A stretch of DNA of 64,000 bases from contig JAWQUS010000020.1 in the NCBI GenBank assembly GCA_036365455.1, positions 221,001 through 285,000 of the forward strand, written 5' to 3'. Shown here one piece after another: positions 32,897-43,600 of this stretch (position 1 is the stretch's first letter; every line of letters begins with the position of its first letter). The translations under genes were made by a program, and so were the position numbers. The DNA comes from Macrosoma leucophasiata (Eukaryota; Arthropoda; Insecta; Lepidoptera; Hedylidae). Under the pieces are notes generated by a model. It was given only the letters and a program-made list of their open reading frames with translations. It searched no databases and was not told the origin of the DNA.

Positions 32897-34610
32897 GACG
32901 GTCACAGCGCGTAAGGTCCGCAGTCCACTAGCCGCCGCACCCGGTGGCAGCGCCACACCCAGGCGGGCCGCACGACCGGCGTGTGCGCGGTGAGGTGACG
33001 CGGCGACGGTCACAGCGCGTAAGGTCCGCAGTCCACTAGCCGCCGCACCCGGTGGCAGCGCCACACCCAGGCGGGCCGCACGACCGGCGTGTGCGCGGTG
33101 AGGTGACGCGGCGACGGTCACAGCGCGTAAGGTCCGCAGTCCACTAGCCGCCGCACCCGGTGGCAGCGCCACACCCAGGCGGGCCGCACGACCGGCGTGT
33201 GCGCGGTGAGGTGACGCGGCGACGGTCACAGCGCGTAAGGTCCGCAGTCCACTAGCCGCCGCACCCGGTGGCAGCGCCACACCCAGGCGGGCCGCACGAC
33301 CGGCGTGTGCGCGGTGAGGTGACGCGGCGACGGTCACAGCGCGTAAGGTCCGCAGTCCACTAGCCGCCGCACCCGGTGGCAGCGCCACACCCAGGCGGGC
33401 CGCACGACCGGCGTGTGCGCGGTGAGGTGACGCGGCGACGGTCACAGCGCGTAAGGTCCGCAGTCCACTAGCCGCCGCACCCGGTGGCAGCGCCACACCC
33501 AGGCGGGCCGCACGACCGGCGTGTGCGCGGTGAGGTGACGCGGCGACGGTCACAGCGCGTAAGGTCCGCAGTCCACTAGCCGCCGCACCCGGTGGCAGCG
33601 CCACACCCAGGCGGGCCGCACGACCGGCGTGTGCGCGGTGAGGTGACGCGGCGACGGTCACAGCGCGTAAGGTCCGCAGTCCACTAGCCGCCGCACCCGG
33701 TGGCAGCGCCACACCCAGGCGGGCCGCACGACCGGCGTGTGCGCGGTGAGGTGACGCGGCGACGGTCACAGCGCGTAAGGTCCGCAGTCCACTAGCCGCC
33801 GCACCCGGTGGCAGCGCCACACCCAGGCGGGCCGCACGACCGGCGTGTGCGCGGTGAGGTGACGCGGCGACGGTCACAGCGCGTAAGGTCCGCAGTCCAC
33901 TAGCCGCCGCACCCGGTGGCAGCGCCACACCCAGGCGGGCCGCACGACCGGCGTGTGCGCGGTGAGGTGACGCGGCGACGGTCACAGCGCGTAAGGTCCG
34001 CAGTCCACTAGCCGCCGCACCCGGTGGCAGCGCCACACCCAGGCGGGCCGCACGACCGGCGTGTGCGCGGTGAGGTGACGCGGCGACGGTCACAGCGCGT
34101 AAGGTCCGCAGTCCACTAGCCGCCGCACCCGGTGGCAGCGCCACACCCAGGCGGGCCGCACGACCGGCGTGTGCGCGGTGAGGTGACGCGGCGACGGTCA
34201 CAGCGCGTAAGGTCCGCAGTCCACTAGCCGCCGCACCCGGTGGCAGCGCCACACCCAGGCGGGCCGCACGACCGGCGTGTGCGCGGTGAGGTGACGCGGC
34301 GACGGTCACAGCGCGTAAGGTCCGCAGTCCACTAGCCGCCGCACCCGGTGGCAGCGCCACACCCAGGCGGGCCGCACGACCGGCGTGTGCGCGGTGAGGT
34401 GACGCGGCGACGGTCACAGCGCGTAAGGTCCGCAGTCCACTAGCCGCCGCACCCGGTGGCAGCGCCACACCCAGGCGGGCCGCACGACCGGCGTGTGCGC
34501 GGTGAGGTGACGCGGCGACGGTCACAGCGCGTAAGGTCCGCAGTCCACTAGCCGCCGCACCCGGTGGCAGCGCCACACCCAGGCGGGCCGCACGACCGGC
34601 GTGTGCGCGG
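32897..34610 (-). repeat. XRCC1 last-exon array, 16 x 108 bp
   Basis: Exactly 108 bp per unit: gtcacagcgc recurs from 32901 to 34521, 15 intervals. Each unit copies the C-terminal codons of XRCC1 (HTPVVRPAWVWRCHRVRRL and on to GPYAL), the TGA stop and about 15 nt beyond. The copies look essentially identical by eye. The genuine end is the highest-coordinate copy, and the other 15 are downstream of the stop. As 108 is divisible by 3, a second frame stays open for over 600 codons across the array, which I regard as an artefact. Confidence 0.95.
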
Positions 34611-37600
34611 GCGCCAGTCGCGGCTTGCTCGTGCTCAACACGTAGTCGATCGCGCTGTCCTCGTCCACTTGCTCCTCCTGTAATACATGAAAGCAATAAT
34701 ATTGAAGCGCGCATGGCCCAGCGGCTGGTGTAGATCGTAAGCGATCTGCTCGGTTAAGCACTACGGGCGCGGTCGGGTAGTGTGATGGGTGACCGCTAGT
34801 GGCAAATTAAATGCGCGTTTCCGTGCTTCGGAGGGCACGTTAAGCCGTCGGTCCCGGTTGCTATCGATAGATAGCAGTCGTTAAACCTTGTCGGAGGCCT
34901 TATGGGCGGTTTGAAAACATCCGACAGCGGGTTGGCCACTAACCCACCCACCTCCACCAATCCGCATTGGAGCAGCGTGGTGGAGTAAGCTCCAGGCCTC
35001 CCCCCAAAAAGGGGAGAGACTCGTGCCCAGCAGTGGGACGTATAATGGGTTGCCATTATTATTATTATAATAATATTATTAAACCGCCCTTGTCTATACC
35101 CTAGAGGACGTATTATTCGACGTACGTACTTATCGTATCATCAATCAATATCAATTTGATGAGCGCTATCCAGCATGTTTTTTTTGGTAAAAAGATGGTA
35201 ATTATCACGTCAAAACGGTAAAGTTGTAAATGGCCCTTTGCTGCCGCTCCACGATTTACGTATAACACGATAATAACGCAACAGCCGGTTCACGCGCAGC
35301 TTCCATCACTGCCACGGTTCCCACTAACTAATTTAGCATTTCACCAGTTCGGGTGAACTGATTTACCATCCTTAACTATTACATCAAACAAAATCATGAT
35401 TGATGTGTCTTAGCAATAAGGTGTATTTTATTACGTCTGCTACTGGTGTAAGTTAATAAAAATGCGTGTTATACCGATGTCGTTTATTCTCTCACTAAAC
35501 AAATCAAGTGCATAAAGTGCAGTGGACTGTAAAACTATAACCAGAATATAAGTAGGTAGCTACATGTAGATGCAATTTACAGAATTTGCCTGTTTATACA
35601 GATGGCTGATTTTTAGTGTTAAATTTCGAGGATGTAAGGATTCGCATCGCATATCCCAATCTCTACTCTACCGTATTATTAATTAGTGGTGTATTGTGAT
35701 TATGATATTGGGTAATGTTAGCCCCGTAATTATCATCAACAACTCAGTTTTTGTACAAATTGTGGTATTAATTAACCATCCACACGAACTGCACGTCCGT
35801 TTATTTTTTTATTACGCTCACACTGGGTCCAAAACCCACGTCGTGAGTGCCGTCGTACACACAACACGTACGCTAACACACAGACACGAAACAAACATCC
35901 GTAGGTCACGTAAATATTTGTCCCGAGGCGAGGATCGAACTCGCGAATCGAGCGGTCGCTACAGACCGCTGCAGTAAACAAGAACGAGAAGGCGAGTACG
36001 TACGGTGAGCACGTGGCCGCCGTAGGCGCGCACGTAGCGCGGCAGGGCGCGGGCGGCGGTCGCGTCGGGCGAGTCGGGCGAGTCGGGCGAGCCGGGCGAG
36101 AGGCCGCACACCAGGAACGTCAGGCCGTCGAAGAAGTCTGCGAGCACCTGCGCACCGACAGTATCTCCGGTAGCTGCCGCCGAGTCCACAACGTCACATG
36201 CGCGCGACAATAGGAGGAGCGGTTCGTGCGCGCAACTCCCGAGGCTCGGCCCATATAGCGACAGAACGATAGTGTTCAGCAATATCGTGTTCCGATCGAA
36301 AACTGATAATTTTCGGCACAGAGACAATTTACAATTTATTCTAATTTCATGCAGACGTCGATAGGCTACAGTATTACTTACCATCGATGTGAACTACGCT
36401 GCCGTTTATTGCAAGAGAGCCGACAGTGGGACCCATGTTCGAGCTCGATCCATTTTGGATAAATTCAATGCGTTCGTCAAAAGAGGTAGATTTTTTATTA
36501 GAATGATAATAATAGGTCTACAGGAATTTATTGTTATCGGGATGATGACAGCGGATCGATCGATGACAGGGTGTTTGCGATCCGCGATCGGAGGTGCAAT
36601 ATTAAGATCAGCTGTAAAAAAGCTGTTTTCTCCGAAGCCTCTGAGGGATAGGTAGACGTATATGCATGCATTCAAATGTAAGAAAGATTTTTTTTTTATT
36701 TCGAGAGTAGAGTAGCATCGGGTGCGTTCCACTAAGCGTTCACAACGATCACGCTCACGACCGCAGTTTTTCCCGTTCCACTTGCTTGTGAGCGTTACTG
36801 TCGTAAACTCAAGTGGAATGGATTATAGAGCGTTTTGAGCGTAGAGGTCAATAATACAAATGGCGAGTTAATAATTTTCATCAGTGAAATTTTAAACGTA
36901 TGTAATAATTTTTTCAATAAGAAAACTAATTTAAAGAAGGCTAAGTTAATTATCATTTCTTAAGTTAGGTTATATTATTGGCAATCAAGGAAAAATGTAT
37001 ACATGTATATTAATTATAAACTACAATTAATTTTTCTAAACTTGTTTTACATAATTATATTTACCTGTGGAGGCACGTTGAGCATCCGCTGCAGAAACAT
37101 TCACTTCTACTAATATATCTTTTTCGGCATGAAATAACGTAAGCTTTACGGTCGCCATTTTTTATGTTTTGACTTTTGAAAATGCCGCTAATTTTCTCAA
37201 CGATCACTTCGACCCACCTTTTTAGATGGGTCGTCGTGAGCTTCGCGTGAGCGTAATTCATGACGTCATGAGTGACGTTTACGCCGCGACCACAACGACT
37301 GCGGTCGTCATGTGGAACGACTAAAGGAGCGTTTTGATCGTTGTGAACGCTTAGTGGAACGCACACATCGTATCGAACGTGTCAGCGGAGCACTCGCCAT
37401 TGCTGAGACGGTAAAAAACGTACACTCCAGATGTCTCAAGCGAGCTCAGTCGTTCGAGTGTGTCCGTGAGTTCCGGATCGTTAACGATATATTATACGAA
37501 CGGCGCGTCTCTGTAGACCTGTCGAATCTCTTGACCAGTTTCAACATTTCAACATACCTTGTCGTTGTCGATGATCTCTTCTAGAGGTTCTTCGGCGTCC

Positions 37601-40600
37601 GGTTCCGTGGCATCGCTGTCCGAGTCCAGCGTCACGTGTCCGCGCATGCGTTCGTCCCGGACGAAGGCCACGTCCGACTCGCGCGACACGTCCGGCCCGT
37701 CGCGGGACTCGTCGCGGGACGTGTCGCGGGGCTCGTCGTCGGCGGCGAGCGAACGTTTGCGTTTCTTGGGGGAAGGCGTGTCGTCGACGTCGGCGTCGGC
37801 GGCGAGCGGACGTTTGCGTTTGTCGGGAGCGGGAGTAGCGTCCGCAACGGCGGCGGCGGCGGTCCGTCGCTTCTTGTTCAGGAACCTCTCGATCTCATCG
37901 TCCGTGTCGTCTTCTGTAACGTATCGTCGATTAACGTCACCGAACCGGGCGGCTCTACCCGGCGGTTTGAATTTATCGACTTTATTAAAGACAATATTCT
38001 CACCGGCGGGGTAGAGTTTCGAGTGGGCACCGTCGTATTACCTAATCTATCTACCGCTAAACGGTAATATTCGGCAATATCAAATTTGTGTAAGACAGTA
38101 ATGTACGGCCTCGTTATAATCATCACGGCGACGCGACTTTTTATCGGTGGTGGAGCTCCAGGGAGGGAGCTCGGAACACTTCGGGCTTCGGGAGCGGCGA
38201 CGCGTTTGCATTTTGACCGTCGGTTTTTATGTAAATGCGGGCCGACCGGCCGCTTATCAAAAGTATGTACCCGTGGACGAAAATACTTTCAAACAAAAGC
38301 TAGGCGGTACGGAACTCTCACGATAAAGATGTAATCGAAAGCATTACAGTTAGGCGGTCAACGGCGCTGTCGCCGAGCACCTGGATGACTGCGAGCGCCG
38401 AGTGAGGGAATATCTGTCGGCCCCTGCCGCGCCGCTCCGGGGAGAGGACTTTATCTCCCCGTCCGAGCTTCGCAAAGCCGTCCTCCGACTACCCAGTCGG
38501 AGGGCCGCCGGGCCTGACGGAATCCCCATCGAGGCGCTCCGGCATCTACCGTGGAAGAGTTTAGTGTCTCTAGCCAAACTCTTCAACGGAGTGCTCCGGA
38601 CTGGCCATTTTCCCACTGATTGGAAGCTGGGAAAGGTCATTGTCCTCCCGAAACCGGGCAAGGACCGTCGACTCCCGTCCAGCTATCGCCCTATAACGCT
38701 ATTGTCGCATCTGGGCAAGCTGTTTGAGCGTCTCCTGCTGCGGAGGCTGAGACCGCTCCTCCCGATTAGGGAGGAGCAATTTGGCTTCCGCGCGGGACAC
38801 TCTACCACGCTCCAGCTGACCCGGGTGCTACATCACCTTGCCGTGGAGGTCAACAGGGGCCACTACGCGGTCGGTGTTTTTCTAGACATAGAAAAAGCTT
38901 TCGACCGCGTGTGGCACGTTGGTCTCCTCGACAAAATAGCAGCCAACACACCATCCGGCATTTTTAGGGTGGTAGCTGACTTTCTCCAGGATCGGTGGTT
39001 CTACGTCACGGTGGAGGGTTGCGACTCGACCCAGCATCCAATCCGTGCCGGGGTACCACAAGGCAGCTGTCTGTCGCCGTGCCTTTATGCGGCGTACACA
39101 GACGACGTTCCCACCCTACGCGACCAACTGCGTGAAGGAGAGAGGGACGTCATGCTGTCCTTGTTTGCCGACGACAGCGCCTACATTGCGACATCGTCTC
39201 GGTTGCACTTAGCAATCACTAAAATGCAACACCTGCTGGACCTGCTGCCGGAGTGGCTGGACAAATGGCGGATGGCCGTCAACGTTGACAAGACGGCCGC
39301 ATTCGTAACACGAGTCCGCCGCTGGCCGCAGCCGCTCCGTCTGCGAGGCCAGGACATAGCCTGGCAGCCTAAGGTTAAATACCTGGGGTGTAGCATCGAC
39401 CGCGCGCTCCGCATGGTGCCCACTGTGAATCACGTGGTGCAGCAGGCGGCTGCGGCGCGATCGATGCTGCGCCCGGTATTGCAATCGAGGCTGCCTCTCC
39501 GGACCAAAATCCGGCTTTACAAAACCTATGTCCGCTCGAGGCTGACGTACGCTGCGCCTGCATGGTATGCTTTATGCTCCGCCGCGCAGCGACGTCGGCT
39601 TCAGGCTCAGCAGAACGTGTCTCTCCGGCTGATCACAGGAGCGGGGAGGTACGTGCGCAACGACGTCATCGCCCGGGACCTAGGGGTTGAGTCCGTGGAG
39701 GAATTTGTGGTCCGTCTAGCGCGTCGAATGTTCGACCGCGCGGACAATGGACCCCACGAACACCTCCGTGGATTCGCCCCTCTCCACAGCCGCCCGCCCG
39801 AGGGTCGTCCATTGCCGCGCGAGATCCTCCCCCCTACATCGCCGGGCGCACGTCGAGTCGATGTCGCCCATCCCATCCCCCCTGTGGCCCCAATCCCCCG
39901 GATCACGGTGAGAGCCGCACAAACGCATACATACATAGACACACACATCCACATAGATACCCAACCTGACAGGCCCCACCCACCAGAATCATACTGGGCG
40001 GGTTCGAGCCCCCCCTACCGACCGGGATCATGCCCCGGTCGAGGACCGGAGTCGTCGTCAGAGTTCGCGGATGCGGCGCCCGGCTTAGGCCAAAGCGATG
40101 GCGCGGACGTGTGGCCCCTTACGATAGCTAATCTAAGTCTATTCAACCAGTTGTAAGCGGTGCGCGGGGGAATCACTGAGGGAAACAAAAGAATATACCC
40201 ATTAAAAAAAAAAAACAAAAGAGCGGGAAAAAAAAGAAAAAAAATAAAACAAAATAAAAAAAAATGAAAAAAAAAATAAAAAAAAAAATTAAAAAAAAAG
40301 TATATGGCCTCCCTTAGTGAGTTACCCTGCGTACCAGTATCCCCTTCTATAGAACACGCCCCCGACGCTTCGGGGGCAGATAGGCCCGGGGAACGAGGAC
40401 TTCCTCGACCCCCGAACCATCCCCTTCCTCTGTTTCGCTTCACGTGCGGAGGGAGGGATGATGATTATTCGTTCGTTAGTTAGGCGGTCGGCTGCCTCGC
40501 TTACTTCGCTATCTGCTACACTTTTACTGGTGGTAGAGCTCCAGTACACTCGTCGCTAAATGGTCGCACTATCGCGCTCCGGTCAGGTGGTAACGTACGG

Positions 40601-43600
40601 CCCCGTAATTTTCGGCATAGAGGCGGAACACCTTAGGCCTCAGGAGCGGTGACGCATCTGTACTTTGACTTCGGTCTTTGTATGGGTGTCTATAGGCTGC
40701 AGTAATCATTTAACATCAATGTGAATCGCATGCTTGTTTGCCACTTTCATCAAAAAAAAAAAGCTAAGCTAAGGATATGCACATTATTTAACACACCATT
40801 GTTATGGTAGAATGTTATAGTTTCCATTATTTTGTGACCACACCACCTGTAGCTACTACATTCTAGTAAATGAATGATTTATGATTGTGATTTACCGGTG
40901 TCGGCGCGGGCGGCGGGCGCGGCGGGGGCGGCGGGCGCGGCGGGGGCGGCGGGGGGCAGGGCGCCGTAGTCGGCGGGCTGCCGCTGGGCGCGCTCGGTGG
41001 CGAACCAGCGCCACGGCAGGCGGCGGCGGTGGCGGCGGCAGCGGTCGAGCCAGTCCCCGGTGACGGCGACGGTGGCGGCGCCGGCGGCGCGGACCGCGCG
41101 CAGCTTGGGCGTGTTCTCGAACGCGCAGCTGTCGACCGTCGAGTATTTCAAGTGACGACTTCGAATCGAAAGATACGTTCCAGAAATGTACGGAGCTCGC
41201 GCTCATATCGAGAGACGGAGCGTGAAACGCTAGCGCCTATATTTTAAGTCGTAAGCTCGACCTCCCCGGATGAAATCGGTATTCACAGTTGTAACCGACG
41301 TCTCGACTACCTACATGAGGTGGGTGCAGGCGGGGGTCCAGTCGGGGCGGTAGGCGGCGCCCAGGGCTGTGGCGCGCTGCCGCAACTCGGCGCGCCGCGG
41401 GTTCGCGTACCCGCTGAGCGCGAACACCACGCCCGCCAGCACCGAACCCGACTCCGCGGGATCGCCGATATCTGAAAACATTCACGAGATAATAAATCGA
41501 AAAAAAGGTTATCGGTGAAAAAATTACAATATGTCGATAACCGATACCGGGGAGGTAGCGAAAATATGAAGTTGGAACAACTCGACCGACGAAAGTCGGT
41601 CGAACGATCGCCCCAGCAGAAAGATTCACCTCTACTAGTGGACCGACGACCCGATGAGAGGTCGCGGGCTATCACCGGACGAAAGCGGCCCGGGACAGTT
41701 CGTTGTGGCGATCTTTGTCGTCTTTAGGTTAATTGTTAATATAAAGGATAATTGTTTTATATTATTTCGCAATATATATATTTTGGAAAGAAAAATTTGA
41801 CTTCAAGCGAGACTCGAACCCGCGGTCACTGGGAATCCAGTCCAGCCGCTCTTCCAACTGAACTACCGAAGTCCTGCCCGATTTGTCAAATCTTTCCTTC
41901 ACATTTATTGCATTGCCTTAAGGTGGCAGTAGCGCCATCTATTGCCACACTATGCTAGTTAGGCAACCGATTATAATAAACTTTGCAGTTTATTGAATTT
42001 CGTAAAAAAGTCGTTGTTACCCTTAATAATTGTTTTATATTATTTCGCATTAACACATGTCATGCTGGGTGAAATATATATATATATATATATTTATTTT
42101 TTCTTTAAAAAAAATAAACAAAAGGATAATGATGATGACGATGTGTCGGAGCGATAGATTACTGCAAAGTGGCTCACCATCAACTTGATCCATTCGTTTT
42201 CTCTTCCGATCTTTGTCGCGGTCTATCGACCGATCAGAACTGTCACGAATTTTTCCACTCGTCTGGCCTTCTTGTCTGTCCTTCCTACGCTCATCCCTCT
42301 TAGGTCTCTCTTCCCGCCTACTCGAGTTCAATTGCCGACTATCCCCATCCGCTTTCTCTTTAGCTTTCTGCTCTATATCCGACTTTTCTTCCTTATCCGC
42401 TTTTTCTTTGGCATCTCTAGCTCTCTGCTCTTTCGCTTTCAGTTCTTTGTCTCTGGTGAGCTGGTCCTCTTTACTTTTGTGCTCCTTGTGTCTTTGGACG
42501 ACGCGGTCTATCTTAGTGTGCGGGCGGTCGTCGTCGTGTGTGTAGAGGAGCGAGTCTCTCTGTCGCTGTGTGTGTGCGGGGGGCGCGGGGGGTGCGGGGG
42601 GGTGGCTCGCCTTTGTGATGGGTCTCTTCATTAGCTTGGAAGCAGAATCCGATATGTTTTTGAGGGCTTGCGATGTCGCTTGTCGAATCTGTGCGCCTGT
42701 AGAAAATACATGATTTATCTCGCGTATATAAAACTGTTTTGTTTTATATTTCATGATTTTTTCTTTCTTTTTTCTTTTTTCTTCATATTTGACTACATTC
42801 CCTATGATGTGTCATTCTGATGTAATGAAATAATACCAAAAACATTGCAAATCAACAAATATGGCACCGACGTGACGACGTACATCTTCGATGGTTACAT
42901 ACACTGAAGGGATTACAATATGAATCATATCGTACCTGTGTCGGAAGGCTGCGAGTTTTGCGAGTTTTGCGGCGACTTGTAGAGTTTCGCGAACAACTCG
43001 CCCGGACGGAACTCGTCGTCCGACGACGAGTACGTGTCCAGCGCTAGTGCACTCCCCCCAGCCGCTCGCGAGGCGTGCGGGGGCTGCGGGGCCGGCTGCG
43101 GGGTCGCGGCAGGCGGGGGGGTCGCGGGGCGTTGCGGGGTGCCGGCCGGTTGCGGGGTCGCGGCGGGCTGGGAGCCGCCGGCCGCACCCTCGGGCTCGAA
43201 TATGTGGATGAATGACAGCCCATACTATGGACAGACAATTTTATTAAATAGAAAACAAGTAGACTGGTAGGTAATGTTGAAATCTCAACTGCGTACTGTC
43301 AGCGTGCGAGGGCTCTTACGAATGAAAGTTAGTTACAAGTCGCATGAAAAAGGCGATTTTATGGCGTAGAAGGGAAACGCAAGTGGGTGAATGTGGCAGT
43401 AGTTCGTAGCGGTCCCCGTCACCCGTCACCCGCGCCCAGTGTGACCCTACCTTGCAGTGCTTGTTGTAAGGCTGGGAGCAGACGACGCGCAGGCGGTCCC
43501 AGCGGCGGTCCCGCGCCGCGCACAGCTGGTCCCGCGAGAAGGTCCGCACGCGGTCCCCGGCCGCCTCCCGCCGGCAGTCCGCGGGCGACGCGAACACGCA

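Noticed and set aside
32897..34610. CRISPR-like array
   Set aside because: Tandem units with no unique spacers, in a eukaryotic genome.
32843..34714. 623-codon minus-strand reading frame of a 36-residue repeat
   Set aside because: It exists only because the XRCC1 array has a 108-bp period. It is out of frame with the XRCC1 C-terminus and the start lies in an intron.
38402..40156. Host gene in XRCC1 intron
   Set aside because: All motifs are those of a Jockey reverse transcriptase and an A-rich tail follows.
41799..41875. Functional tRNA gene
   Set aside because: The anticodon would specify Ser but the long variable arm is missing. A related copy with the same flank exists at 59444, so it is treated as a dispersed tRNA-like repeat.
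42185..42634. 149-codon plus-strand frame
   Set aside because: Antisense shadow of the charged linker exon of XRCC1.
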